The notes: generated from the letters alone by a model not told the origin. A stretch of DNA of 64,000 bases from CAVZBW01 sp963773635 (GCA_963773635.1 CAVZBW010000005.1:1240001-1304000); one strand, 5' to 3'; counted from the stretch's first letter, positions 8,975 through 17,424 are shown. A program made the numbers and translations.

Positions 8975-10320
8975 CTCGGTGGCCGTCGAGGTGACGCCAC
9001 CGAGGGCTCCGGTCGCCGTCGAGGTCGCTGTTGAGGTGGTGGCGGTGGCCGCTCCGGTCGCCGTCGAGGTCGCGCCACCGAGGGCTCCGGTGGCCGTCGT
9101 GGTCGCCGTTGAGGTGGTGGCGGTGGCCGCTCCGGTCGCCGTCGAGGTGACGCCACCGAGGGCTCCGGTGGCCGTCGTGGTCGCTGTTGAGGTGGTGGCG
9201 GTGGCCGCTCCAGGTCGCGGCCGAGGTGACGCCACCGAGGGCTCCGGTGGCCGTCGTGGTCACGCCACCGAGGGCTCCGGTGGCCGTCGTGGTCGCCGTT
9301 GAGGTGGTGGCGGTGGCCGCTCCAGTCGCGGCCGAGGTCGACGCCACCGAGGGCTCCGGTGGCCGTCGTGGTCGCCGTTGAGGTGGTGGCGGTGGCCGCT
9401 CCAGTCGCGGCCGAGGTGACGCCACCGAGGGCTCCGGTGGCCGTCGTGGTCACGCCACCGAGGGCTCCGGTGGCCGTCGTGGTCGCCGTTGAGGTGGTGG
9501 CGGTGGCCGCTCCAGTCACGGCCGAGGTGACGCCACCGAGGGCTCCGGTGGCCGTCGTGGTCGCCGCTGAGGTGGTGGCGGTGGCCGCTCCAGTCGCGGC
9601 GGAGGTGACGTCCGCTTGGTGGCGGCTGCGGTGGTGGCTCCTCGTCGTGGTCGTCGTTGAGGTGGTGGCGGTGGCCGCTCCAGTCACGGCCGAGGTGACG
9701 CCACCGAGGGCTGCGGTGGCCGCTCCAGGTCGCGGCCGAGGTCCGGTGCCGTCGTGGTCGCCGCTGAGGTGGTGGCGGTGGCCGCTCCAGTCGCGGCGGA
9801 GGTGGTGTTGGTGGCGGCTGCGGTGGTGGCTCCAGTCGCGGCCGAAGTGGTGTTGGTGGCCGCTCCGGTGGCCGCTCCAGTCGCGGCCGAAGTGGTGTTG
9901 GTGGCCGCTCCGGTGGTGGCGGTGGCCGCTCCAGTCGCGGCCGAAGTGGTGTTGGTGGCCGCTCCGGTGGTGGCGGTGGCCGCTCCAGTCGCGGCCGAAG
10001 TGGTGTTGGTGGCCGCTCGGTGGTGGGGTGGCCGCTCCAGTCGCGGCCGAGGTGGTGTTGGTGGCCGCTCGCGGTGGTGGCCGCTCCAGTCGCGGCCGAA
10101 GTGGTGTTGGTGGTGGCCGCGGTGGTGGCTCCAGTCGCGGCCGAGGTGGTGTTGGTGGCGGCTGCGGTGGCCGCTCCAGTCGCGGCCGAGGTGGTGTTGG
10201 TGGCCGCGGTGGTGGCTCCAGTCGCGGCCGAGGTGGTGTTGGTGGCCGCGGTGGTGGCTCCAGCGGCCGAGGTGGTGTTGGTGGCCGCTCCGGTGGTGGC
10301 GGTGGCGACACCGGTGATGG
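8975..10320. repeat. Ala/Thr-codon repeat tract, right part
   Basis: More than 1.3 kb of nested repeats. One unit family carries GCCACCGAGGGCTCCGGTGG and GTTGAGGTGGTGGCGGTGG (about 8975-9740). A second uses GTGGTGTTGGTGGC plus CAGTCGCGGCCGA (about 9790-10290). Minus-strand reading gives Ala, Thr, Gly and Asn almost only. Indels within units, not multiples of three, explain the wandering frame. Confidence 0.88.
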
Positions 10321-10441
10321 CTGAAGAAGCGGACTCTCCGACGGCACCGGCGGTCACGCTGGCACCGGCCATCGTCGGCTTGCCCAGGAGTATCAGAAGG
10401 GCCAAGCAAGAGAAGGAACTAAGAAGGAGCAGAGAAAGCAC

Positions 10442-10828
10442 GCGCGATGAAGAAGTCGCCCCACGTCCGCAAACCTTCTCGGGAACCCCACGCAGTTCCA
10501 CCAAGTCTCCTGCCGAAGCCGCCGTTTGTGACGGTACCCCCACGGGAGCCAGCCGAAACGTCTGTTACTGACTCGTCGGGAACTGGGACTCCAGCGTGCC
10601 CTGCGCTCGACCGAGCGGAGCAGTCGCCGGGCCCTGTGAACGAGACGCGGGCCGGGCGAACCCCGCCACCGAAATAGCAAGGCGAGCCTCCGACGCCGCA
10701 CCTAGTTGGGACGTCGGGAAGAAGAGGGCGCCCATGAAAAGGTGCGACCGGTCAGAAAGATGTTCGACACCTCACGAAGGCCTTCTGCGGGCACCTGGGA
10801 AGGGTCCATGGGAAGTGGCCAAGGGCCA
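10442..10828. other. Spacer between the Ala/Thr repeat gene and the SDR gene
   Basis: 387 bp with no supported gene. It holds the upstream region of the Ala/Thr-rich protein on the minus strand. A plus-strand frame at 10447-10677 is Pro-rich, has no ribosome site and no family features. Confidence 0.4.
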
Positions 10829-11752
10829 TCACTGCTGGCGGTAGTAGTGGCCCTGGTCCAAGTCTTCGAGCAGGCTTGGCCCGATCGGGTCCCATCCGAG
10901 TAGTTCCCGAGTGATGGTGGCCGTGGCGGGACTATCCAGCGCCACGAAGTGGCCCAGATGGGAGAAGTGTTCGAGGGCGTCAGCAGGGCTGAGCGATGCC
11001 GTGGGGATGTGGAGGTGATTGCTGATCGCCTCGGCGATCTCTCGGAAGGCCACGCCCTCGTCAGCGACCGCGTGGAGGACCGAGCCGGCGGGGGCAGCCT
11101 CGACGGCCAAGCGCGTCAGGCGGGCGGCGTCCGACCGGTGAACGGCCGGCCAGCGGTTGATGCCGTCGCCTACATACCCGGCCACACCCCGCTGGCGTGC
11201 GATGCCGACGAGGGTGGCCACAAAGCCGTGGTCGCCATCGCCGTGGACGCTCGGGGGGAGACGCAGAACCGACGAGCGGACGCCGATGCCCCGCAACGAC
11301 AGTGTGAGCAAGGCGGTGGCCGTCCGGCGTCCTGCGGGGTTGGCCCGTACCTCGGCGCTTGGCACGAGCCCGTCGTCCTCGGTAGCCACCCGCCCAGCCG
11401 TCAGCCCGAGCATGCCTGAGGCGAGCACGAAGGGCCGGTCGGAATCGGCCAGGGCCGCGCCCATGGCCTCCACGGCCCGCCGGTCGGCGGCGGCAGCGCC
11501 GGCGAAGTCGCCACCAAAGGCCACTTCGTGTTGGAAGGCCAGGTGGATCACGCCGTCCGAGTCGGCGGCCGCTTTGGCCAGGCCATCGGGATCCGCGAGG
11601 TCACCCTCCCGGACGATGGCGCCGGCCGCCTCGAGGCGCTGCCCCGAGGCTTCAGAGCGAGCCAGGCCGACCACCTCGTACCCGGCACCGAGCAACTCGG
11701 GAACGACCGCGGAGCCGATCCAGCCCGACGCCCCAGTAACGAAGATTCTCAT
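10829..11752 (-). CDS. Atypical SDR / NAD(P)-dependent epimerase-like oxidoreductase
   Basis: 307 residues. Start ATG 11752 is chosen because GGAGG lies five bases ahead and because the dinucleotide motif must begin at once (MRIFVTGASGWIGS = GxxGxxG). Downstream are DLADPDGLAKAAADSDGVIHLAFQHE and a proline-rich strand, as in extended SDRs of the NAD(P)-binding Rossmann group PF01370/PF13460. The YxxxK catalytic pair is not obvious, as is common in atypical SDRs that act as reductases or sensors. It is divergent from a TetR gene with a palindrome between, so that regulator probably controls it. Confidence 0.82.
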   Translation of the reverse strand: MRIFVTGASGWIGSAVVPELLGAGYEVVGLARSEASGQRLEAAGAIVREGDLADPDGLAKAAADSDGVIHLAFQHEVAFGGDFAGAAAADRRAVEAMGAALADSDRPFVLASGMLGLTAGRVATEDDGLVPSAEVRANPAGRRTATALLTLSLRGIGVRSSVLRLPPSVHGDGDHGFVATLVGIARQRGVAGYVGDGINRWPAVHRSDAARLTRLAVEAAPAGSVLHAVADEGVAFREIAEAISNHLHIPTASLSPADALEHFSHLGHFVALDSPATATITRELLGWDPIGPSLLEDLDQGHYYRQQ

Positions 11753-11770
11753 GGGTGCCTCCACAACACA

Positions 11771-11793
11771 GTGATGTCAGTTACAGACATCAC
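11771..11793. promoter_or_regulatory. Palindromic operator between SDR and TetR genes
   Basis: GTGATGTC, seven-base centre AGTTACA, GACATCAC: two perfect 8-base arms. It lies 18 bp from the SDR start and 11 bp from the TetR start, where a TetR dimer could block both promoters. A weaker CAGT-G-ACTG palindrome follows at about 11809-11817, overlapping the TetR start. Confidence 0.72.
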
Positions 11794-11804
11794 CCTAGGA
11801 CCTC

Positions 11805-12407
11805 ATGTCAGTGACTGTCAACACTACGATGAAGGCCGTGGGTCGATGGGAGCCGGACAGTCGCGGGCGACTGCAGGAGGCCGCCCTGGCGCTCTTCGCG
11901 GAGCGGGGATTCGACCAAACGACGGCAGCCGAGATCGCGGCCCGGGCCGGGCTGACCGAACGCACCTTCTTTCGCCATTTCGCCGACAAGCGAGAAGTTC
12001 TCTTCGGCGGCTCCGCCCTCCTCAAGGAGCGGATCGTGGCCGGGGTGGCCGGCGCGCCGGCGGGGTACGGTCCCCTCGATGCCGTGGCCTCCGGCCTCGA
12101 CGCCGCCGCCGCAATGCTGGGCGAGCTTCGCCGGGACCTGTCTCGCCAGCGCCATGCCGTGATCTCCGCCAATCCCGAACTCCGCGAGCGCGAGCTCGCC
12201 AAGCTCGTCGACTACGCCACAGCTGTCGCGACCGCCCTGCGTCAGCGGGGCGTTGGCGACCCTCAGGCGATCATTGCGGCCGAGGCCGGCATGACGGTGC
12301 TCCGCGTGGCCCTTGAACGGTGGGCCAGCGAACAGGACGACGGGGACCTCACGACCATCATGCAGGACTCCTTGGCTCAACTACGGGCAGTGGCGATCGG
12401 CACCTGA
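11805..12407 (+). CDS. TetR/AcrR family transcriptional repressor
   Basis: 200 residues. The N-terminal HTH is clear: LQEAALALFAERGFDQTTAAEIAARAGLTERTFFRHFADKREVLF. The C-terminal helical domain (about 75-195) would bind a ligand, not predictable. Start ATG 11805 follows AGGA; ATG 11829 is possible and would leave the HTH intact. It is divergent from the SDR oxidoreductase with a shared palindrome at 11771-11793, so autorepression and repression of the SDR gene are likely. Confidence 0.85.
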   Translation: MSVTVNTTMKAVGRWEPDSRGRLQEAALALFAERGFDQTTAAEIAARAGLTERTFFRHFADKREVLFGGSALLKERIVAGVAGAPAGYGPLDAVASGLDAAAAMLGELRRDLSRQRHAVISANPELRERELAKLVDYATAVATALRQRGVGDPQAIIAAEAGMTVLRVALERWASEQDDGDLTTIMQDSLAQLRAVAIGT

Positions 12408-12606
12408 GCGCGGGATCGCATGCCGTTCCCGCGTGCTCTCGATTCCCTGTCAAGGCCAGTTGTGGGCCGCAGCCGACATGACACAAACGGCCCGCGCTCC
12501 CTACGGGAAGCTGCATTGACTTGCGTTGAACCTCTGGACCGAGGGACTCGGCGGAGGGCCCAGCTCGAAGGGACCGAGGTGGGAAGCCCGTAGTTTTCGG
12601 CGCCGG

Positions 12607-13236
12607 TCAAGGGGAATCGACGTCGGCACCCACTCGCCTCCGAACGGCGCGACGGGCCACCTCGAGCATGGCCGGGTCGTCGGTCATCACGAAGCTGGTG
12701 TTGGCCGCCAGGATGATGCCGTTGAGCTCGAAGACCAGAACCATGAGGTCCTCGTCGGCCGCGAGTTCTCCCAACTCCTGAGCCCTGGCGGCGAAGGCGA
12801 ACACCAGGCCGATGAACCTCTGCTGGAACTGGCCGACGCGCTCCTTCACCGGTCCCGGTCGGGTGCCCATCTCGAGTACAGCCGAAGCGAAGAAGCACCC
12901 ACCCGGGAAGGTGTGCCGCTGCAGGTGATCGAAGAAGAGGTCACAGACGGCCACCAGTTGCCCGAGCCCTTCGGGCGCCTCGGTCGAGGGGTCGATCACC
13001 TCTCGGTCGAAGATGCGCTCCGCCTCGTCGATGGTGGCGAGCTGGAGCTCCTGCTTCGAACCGAAGTGGGCGTAGAGCCCGCTCTTCGAGATGCCCAAAG
13101 CCTTGGCCAGCCCACCGATGCTCAGGCCTTCGAGGCCCTCCACGGTGGCCAGAGATACGGCCTCCAACAGGATCGCCTTTCGGGTCCGCAACCCGTCTTC
13201 TCGCTGCTTGCGAACCGGAACCGGGGAGTTCGTCAT
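12607..13236 (-). CDS. TetR family repressor next to a methyltransferase
   Basis: 209 residues. HTH at about 17-65: TRKAILLEAVSLATVEG, then LSIGGLAKALGISKSGLYAHFGSKQELQL. The C-terminal domain carries HTFPGGCFFASAVLEMG, typical of the TetR subgroup that has a conserved Gly-Cys-Phe segment lining the ligand pocket. It is transcribed away from the methyltransferase gene, and the 180-bp gap holds two identical 20-bp palindromes overlapping the methyltransferase promoter, the expected targets. Confidence 0.85.
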   Translation of the reverse strand: MTNSPVPVRKQREDGLRTRKAILLEAVSLATVEGLEGLSIGGLAKALGISKSGLYAHFGSKQELQLATIDEAERIFDREVIDPSTEAPEGLGQLVAVCDLFFDHLQRHTFPGGCFFASAVLEMGTRPGPVKERVGQFQQRFIGLVFAFAARAQELGELAADEDLMVLVFELNGIILAANTSFVMTDDPAMLEVARRAVRRRVGADVDSP

Positions 13237-13294
13237 GGTCCTCTCGTCAATGCGCCGGGACTCTTCCTCCGACCCGACATCTCAACTCACACTC

Positions 13295-13323
13295 TTGACA
13301 CTTAGTACGACCGATCGTACTAT
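13295..13323 (+). promoter_or_regulatory. Sigma70-type promoter of the methyltransferase gene
   Basis: TTGACA at 13295-13300, 17-base spacer, TACTAT at 13318-13323: a near-consensus housekeeping promoter. Predicted transcription start is about 13330. This rules out a protein start upstream of that point. The first operator copy (13303-13322) covers the spacer and -10. Confidence 0.75.
13303..13322. promoter_or_regulatory. TetR operator copy 1
   Basis: TAGTACGA-CCGA-TCGTACTA: perfect 8-base arms with a 4-base centre. It overlaps the -10 element, so bound repressor would exclude RNA polymerase. Confidence 0.8.
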
Positions 13324-13330
13324 TTGACTC

Positions 13331-13350
13331 TAGTACGACCGATCGTACTA
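13331..13350. promoter_or_regulatory. TetR operator copy 2
   Basis: Identical 20-bp palindrome, 28 bp downstream of copy 1 (centre to centre), at the predicted transcription start. Two copies suggest cooperative or two-dimer binding. Confidence 0.8.
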
Positions 13351-13416
13351 TCTCAGGTCCGGCACTGGGAGCGTGCCATGGGGACGCTTCTCGGCCTCAT
13401 TGAAAGGTGGTCCGGC

Positions 13417-14229
13417 ATGAACCCGAACCAAGCGCTGTGGGAGAAAGGCGACTTCACGCGGATCTCCCAGAGCATGCGTGAGAGCGGCGAGAAACTAGTC
13501 AAGGAACTGGGCATCACCAACGGTCTCGAGGTCCTCGATCTCGGCTGCGGCGACGGGACCACCGCTATGCCGGCAGCCAACCTCGGCGCCAAGGTCCTAG
13601 GTGTCGACCTCGCCCGCAACCTGGTCGACGCCGGCAACGCCAGGGCGGAGCGGCTCGGCCTCGCCAATTGCCGATTCCAGCAGGGCGACGCCTCCGACCT
13701 GCATGAGCTGAAGGACCAGAGTTTCGACCTGGTCGTCAGCATCTTCGGCGCCATGTTCGCTCCCAGGCCCTTCGACGTGGCCCGGGAGATCGTGCGCGTG
13801 TCTCGCCCCGGCGGGCGGATCGTGATGGGGAACTGGATCCCCGACGACCCCACGCTGGTCGCCCAGCTCCTGAAGATCAGCTCCTCCTACACGCCACCCC
13901 CGCCAGAGGGCTTCGTCAGTCCCATGACCTGGGGAGTCGAAGCCAACGTCATCGAGCGGTTCAGAAGTGCCGGCATCCCCGAAGAGCGGATCTCCTTCCA
14001 GCGCGACACCTACACCTTCGTCTACCCGGGTACGCCATCCGAATACCTGGAGTTATTCCGTCGCTTCTACGGCCCCACCATGAACGCATACGAGGCGGCT
14101 GCCGCAGACGGCCGCCAAGACGAGCTGCACGGCAAACTCCAAGCGCTCTTCCAACAGCACAACGCCATCCCGGACGACGGATCGACCTCGATTCCGGCCA
14201 CGTTCCTGCGAGTGACCGTTGCCCGGTGA
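13417..14229 (+). CDS. Class I SAM-dependent methyltransferase
   Basis: 270 residues from ATG 13417 (MNPNQALWEKGDFTRI), which has GGTGG six bases ahead; ATG 13378 with GGGAG is the alternative. Both lie after the predicted mRNA start. SAM motif I is VLDLGCGDGTTAMPAA, motif II VLGVDLARNLVDAG, then FQQGDASDL and SFDLVVSIFGAMFAP. The close of the sequence (SIPATFLRVTVAR) is characteristic of a widespread actinobacterial methyltransferase group with unknown acceptor. Expression is probably inducible through the divergent TetR protein. The next gene begins four bases after the stop, so they form an operon. Confidence 0.85.
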   Translation: MNPNQALWEKGDFTRISQSMRESGEKLVKELGITNGLEVLDLGCGDGTTAMPAANLGAKVLGVDLARNLVDAGNARAERLGLANCRFQQGDASDLHELKDQSFDLVVSIFGAMFAPRPFDVAREIVRVSRPGGRIVMGNWIPDDPTLVAQLLKISSSYTPPPPEGFVSPMTWGVEANVIERFRSAGIPEERISFQRDTYTFVYPGTPSEYLELFRRFYGPTMNAYEAAAADGRQDELHGKLQALFQQHNAIPDDGSTSIPATFLRVTVAR

Positions 14230-14232
14230 TCG

Positions 14233-14967
14233 ATGAGACCTCCCGCGCACTTTGCAAGCCAAGTCGAGGAGCACCCCGTCCTTCCCCCGGGGTCCGGTGA
14301 GCGCGTCTCGGGTTACGGGGTCATGGGACTGCCGTTCGTCTCTGGTCACGTCCTCGGTTTGCGCCGATGGACGGCATCATCGGTGGGAGACGGATTCACC
14401 TCGATCTGGCACCGCGACCCCTTTGGGAACTGGACCTTCTACGAGTCGGTGGACAGCGCGGTGGGGTGTATCCGCTACTTCGGCGCTGAGGTCGGGCGCG
14501 TCGAGATTGGACCCATCGAGATCGATTGGGAGACGTCGAACCGCCTGCACGTCCGGACCGCCGGCGCAATGGTGGACTGGACGATCGAGACGGGATCCAC
14601 CCTCGTCACGCGCCTCATGAGCGCTGTAGCCGCCACCATCCCCATGGCCGCGTGGCGCTCGCGGACCGCACTCACCGCCATGGGAGCCATCGCGGGCCGG
14701 ACGCTAGGCGCAGGGAAGGTCCAACTCACCGGCGAGACGTCAAACTCGCAACACTTCGAAGCCAATCCACGGCGGATCTGGTACGTCACCGCCAGCCACG
14801 CCGTCGTGGAAGGTGCGAACCTGGGTCTACCCGGCCCGTTGACCGAGCAGGCCCACTTGGCCGACTTCTATATCCCACAGCGGGGGATCCTCGCCGTTGG
14901 CCGGGTGTTCGTCTCCAACGTGACGCAGGCGGCGGTGAGGCGCGGGGGTGACCTCGCCGAGCGCTAG
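14233..14967 (+). CDS. Conserved actinobacterial protein of unknown function
   Basis: 244 residues from ATG 14233; ATG 14323 (MGLPFVSGH) is a plausible later start. Segments that look conserved are FTSIWHRDPFGNWTFYESVD, RYFGAEVGRVEIGPIEIDWE and NPRRIWYVTASHAVVEGANLG. The strand-rich pattern suggests a beta-barrel or lipocalin-like fold, which I cannot confirm. There is no signal peptide, though one moderately hydrophobic Ala-rich segment lies near 115-155. It is four bases behind the methyltransferase and so probably belongs to the same TetR-controlled response. Confidence 0.62.
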   Translation: MRPPAHFASQVEEHPVLPPGSGERVSGYGVMGLPFVSGHVLGLRRWTASSVGDGFTSIWHRDPFGNWTFYESVDSAVGCIRYFGAEVGRVEIGPIEIDWETSNRLHVRTAGAMVDWTIETGSTLVTRLMSAVAATIPMAAWRSRTALTAMGAIAGRTLGAGKVQLTGETSNSQHFEANPRRIWYVTASHAVVEGANLGLPGPLTEQAHLADFYIPQRGILAVGRVFVSNVTQAAVRRGGDLAER

Positions 14968-15003
14968 CCAGCCCCTCGCCTGAACGGCGCACGGAGCCAA
15001 GGA

Positions 15004-15034
15004 GTGGACGCTGGCCGTCAGAATACGAACCGGC
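15004..15034 (+). repeat. Dispersed VDPGGQNTNR-type element, copy A
   Basis: GTGGACGCTGGCCGTCAG then AATACGAACCGGC: a diverged copy of the motif found at 29915, 33030 and 34707. Read from the GTG it gives VDAGRQNTNRR. Unlike the other three copies there is no stop 22 codons on. It lies in the gap between two genes. Confidence 0.6.
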
Positions 15035-15080
15035 GCGACCGCCGCTCTGATGTCGCGGCGACCGTGGGTCACGGCCACGC

Positions 15081-15770
15081 TCATCGTGCAGACGCGGCCT
15101 CGGCTCGGTCTGCGCGGACGGCCCGCCGTCTGGCGGTCGACAGCGAGCGAGCGGTGGTTAGGGCGTCGTCGCCGAGGCCGATCGACATCCTGGTGAGGAT
15201 CTCGCTGTACGAGCGCACCGGGTCGCGGCCGACCGCACCGAAGAACCCGGTGAGCTCCAGCGTGGTGTGGCCGTGCACACCGGACCATACGGCTTCGCCA
15301 GCGGTGGTGACGTCGTCGACCTCCCATCGGCCCGCGTTGACGCAGGCGTGGATGCGACGGAGGAGCGAGACGAAGGTGGACCTCGCCGCCCCGAGGTCGG
15401 CGGGATCACCGAGCCTGAACGCGGCCAGTCCAGGACCGAACATCACCGCGTACAGGTGGGGTTCGCGCAGCGCGAAGCGGCGATAGCTCCAGAGGTAGGT
15501 CATCCAGTCGGCGACGGCATCGTCGGTGACCGCGCCGCGATCCAGCTCGGCTCCGAAATCGGCGAACCCGCGGCGCATCACCTGTCGGGTCAGCTCGTCC
15601 ATCCCGCCGAAGTGGGTATAGACGACCATCGTCGACGTGCCCAGCTCGCGGGCCAAGCGCCGCGCCGACACGGCGCCCTCGGTGGCCAGCAGCCGCGCGG
15701 CGGTGTTGATGATCCGTTCGCGGAGATGACGGTCGGCGGACCGGGGCGGCACGCCCGGCAGCTTATCCAT
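15081..15770 (-). CDS. TetR family regulator with WHG-type C-terminal domain
   Basis: 229 residues starting at ATG 15770. HTH: LRERIINTAARLLATEG, then VSARRLARELGTSTMVVYTHFGGMDELTRQV. The C-terminal half (DWMTYLWSYRRFALREPHLYAVMFGPG...WSGVHGHTTLELTGFFG) matches the TetR_C WHG domain (PF13305). The divergent neighbour is a small DUF6176-like protein. The intergenic region has a perfect 16-bp palindrome and a repeated half-site, so autoregulation and control of the neighbour are likely. Confidence 0.85.
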   Translation of the reverse strand: MDKLPGVPPRSADRHLRERIINTAARLLATEGAVSARRLARELGTSTMVVYTHFGGMDELTRQVMRRGFADFGAELDRGAVTDDAVADWMTYLWSYRRFALREPHLYAVMFGPGLAAFRLGDPADLGAARSTFVSLLRRIHACVNAGRWEVDDVTTAGEAVWSGVHGHTTLELTGFFGAVGRDPVRSYSEILTRMSIGLGDDALTTARSLSTARRRAVRADRAEAASAR

Positions 15771-15820
15771 AACAGCGTCATTGACATCAGTCCCTCACAG
15801 TGTTATGCATAACACCGTCA
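15769..15820. promoter_or_regulatory. Operator region: perfect 16-bp palindrome plus direct half-sites
   Basis: GTGTTATGCATAACAC at 15800-15815 is a perfect palindrome. ATAACAnCGTCA occurs at 15769-15780 and again at 15809-15820. The first copy overlaps the TetR start codon, so the regulator could shut off its own gene. Confidence 0.72.
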
Positions 15821-15880
15821 TGTAAGAGTGGTCCGGCCGCTCGACATGGCCGACATCGACGAACGACAGGAGACAGTCCG

Positions 15881-16224
15881 ATGGCAGTGTTCAATGGCGT
15901 GTTCCCGATCCTTCCCGGTAAAGAACAAGGAGGAAGGGACTTCGCGGCCGCCTGCATGGGGGAGCGCCGCAAGGGGTTCGAGGCTCAGGCGGCTAGGTCG
16001 GGACTTACCCGGGAGACTTGGGCTCTGCAGGAGACTCCGATGGGGAGCTTCATGTTGGTGTGGTTCGAGGCTCCCGACATAGAGAAGGCGTTCACGGAAC
16101 TCGCCACCTCCGGCGACGAGTTCACCATCTGGTTTCGTGGCCAAGTCAAGGAAGTGACGGCGTCGACCTGGGCGCTCCTCCCGAAAGCCCGCCCCCCGAA
16201 GTACTGGTGGAGTGGACCTCCTGA
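15881..16224 (+). CDS. Small DUF6176-like protein (one frame change at about 16156)
   Basis: Start ATG 15881 has AGGAGA ahead. The first 92 residues (MAVFNGVFPILPGKEQGG, then ETWALQETPMGSFMLVWFEA and FTIWFRGQVKEVT) fit the small ferredoxin-like barrel family around DUF6176. The family C-terminus GVDLGAPPESPPPEVLVEW is present but one frame off: the sequence has ACGGCGTCGACC where ACGGGCGTCGACC is expected, one G missing from a GGG run. Corrected length is about 115 residues. Probably controlled by the divergent TetR. Enzymatic role unknown. Confidence 0.68.
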
Positions 16225-16297
16225 AGAACGACCTCCCTCTGGAGAGACATCACCAGCAGCGAGGGTTTGCCGGGGCAGGAGCGCGGCCTCGAACAAC

Positions 16298-17266
16298 CTA
16301 GAACTCGAACTGCGCGCCCTCGGCGAGCGCTTTTCGCGTCTCGGCGACGAGATCGCGGACGATCGTGCCCACAGGTTCGACGCGTCGGATGAGGCCCGCG
16401 CTCTGACCGCCGACAACGAGAAGCGCTTCCTTGTCGCCGGCCGCCACGGCCTCGTTCAGTTCGGCGAGTACTGGTGCCGAGTTGATCTCGACCTCGCTCG
16501 CTCGCGCCTCCCAGCGTTCGACGAACTCGGTGCGCAGGAGCCGTAAGCGTGTCCGGTACCCGAGCGTCCCGGGGTTGGGGTTCATCGCGTTGATGAACCT
16601 GGCTTGGATCCAATCTTCGGACGGGCAGGTGACCAAGGCCTTCTTCCACCGTTCTCCGACTGGTGACTCGGCGGAGGCGAGGAAACGACTGCCCAGGTTG
16701 ACGCCGGCCGCACCGAGTGTTACGGCGGCGGCGATGCCCCTCCCGTCCGCGATGCCACCCGCAGCGACGACGGGGACCGGACGTACCGCATCGACGACCT
16801 GCGGGAGAAGGCTGAGGGTGCTCACGGAGCCCGCGTAGCCGCCGGCTTCACCGCCTTGGGCGACGATGAGGTCTGCGCCGTGTTCGACTGCGAGCTGCGC
16901 CTGGCGTACGGTCGTGATCTGTTGCATGACGAGGCCGCCGGCATCGTGGACCCGTTCCATGAGGTGAGCACCCGCGTCGTCGAGCGCGAACGAGACGACG
17001 GCGGGAGCACGCGCAAGCGTCGCGGCAAACGCGCCTGCGTTGAAATCCGGAACGACGTGGTTCACCGCGAAGGGACATTCCGTCAAGTCGCGAAGCTCGG
17101 CGAGCTCGCGCCGGAGCTGGTCGGTCGGACGGTTCCACGCACCGAGACTGCCGAGCGCGCCAGCGTTAGAGACCGCTGCCGCCAGCGCGGGCGACGTGAA
17201 GATGCTCATCCCCGCTTGGATGATCGGAACCTCAATACCGACCAGATCACACAATGGCGAACGCAC
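16298..17266 (-). CDS. Nitronate monooxygenase family flavoprotein
   Basis: 322 residues from GTG 17266 (VRSPLCDLVGIEVPIIQAGM), chosen because family members begin here and GGAAGGTGG lies ahead; a start at 17317 adds an unlikely Gln-rich leader. FMN-binding TIM-barrel motifs are clear: PIIQAGMSIFTSPALAAAVS, DLIVAQGGEAGGYAGS, PVVAAGGIADGRGIAAA and LGAAGVNLGSRFLAS. The family oxidises alkyl nitronates with O2 or acts as an enoyl reductase. The catalytic His of classical enzymes appears to be kept in AVNHVV. It is convergent with the preceding small gene. Confidence 0.85.
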   Translation of the reverse strand: MRSPLCDLVGIEVPIIQAGMSIFTSPALAAAVSNAGALGSLGAWNRPTDQLRRELAELRDLTECPFAVNHVVPDFNAGAFAATLARAPAVVSFALDDAGAHLMERVHDAGGLVMQQITTVRQAQLAVEHGADLIVAQGGEAGGYAGSVSTLSLLPQVVDAVRPVPVVAAGGIADGRGIAAAVTLGAAGVNLGSRFLASAESPVGERWKKALVTCPSEDWIQARFINAMNPNPGTLGYRTRLRLLRTEFVERWEARASEVEINSAPVLAELNEAVAAGDKEALLVVGGQSAGLIRRVEPVGTIVRDLVAETRKALAEGAQFEF

Positions 17267-17424
17267 CCGACCACCTTCCAGCCGCAACGGTTGTTGCTGC
17301 CGAGCAGGACAGCTCACCGCGATTCGGCCCGCGATACGTCAGTAGTCTCCCACTATCCGCGCCCATAATCTCTTTCACCGGGCAAACCGGAATGCCCGTT
17401 CAGAGGCACGCACTTTGGAGGCCT

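Larger units (their letters stand above)
8233..8975 (-). mobile_element. 3'-truncated IS3-family insertion sequence
   Basis: About 740 bp without the surrounding repeat pattern, holding an OrfA and the first part of OrfB. Intact IS3 elements are roughly 1.2-1.3 kb. Here OrfB stops being recognisable straight after its first catalytic Asp, where host repeat resumes. The upstream edge near 8975 abuts repeat as well. The missing half was lost by deletion or recombination between flanking repeats, or collapsed in assembly. Confidence 0.75.
7531..10441 (-). pseudogene. Ala/Thr-rich repeat surface protein, interrupted by IS3 and frame changes
   Basis: The N-terminus is at about 10441 (GTG; hydrophobic LSLLLLSSFSCLALLILLG, then AGASVTAGAVGE). 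It runs into hundreds of residues of TATGAATATTSAATT-like and GALGGVTSTATG repeats and ends in a distinct Cys-containing tail of about 135 residues (ASHDPTLGTETGGWVG...AQPPTSPD) stopping at 7531. The repeat frame switches among all three minus frames at several places between 9235 and 10060, and a truncated IS3 element splits the repeat at about 8233-8975. It lies 75 bp upstream of the collagen-like gene on the same strand, so both may be surface components. Function unknown; some frame changes may be assembly errors in repeats. Confidence 0.55.

Noticed and set aside
7990..10320. CRISPR-like repetitive tract
   Set aside because: Units are adjacent or nested with no unique spacers of constant length; they encode an Ala/Thr repeat protein.
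10447..10677. Plus-strand frame of 76 Pro-rich residues
   Set aside because: No ribosome site, no motif; overlaps the start region of the minus-strand repeat gene.
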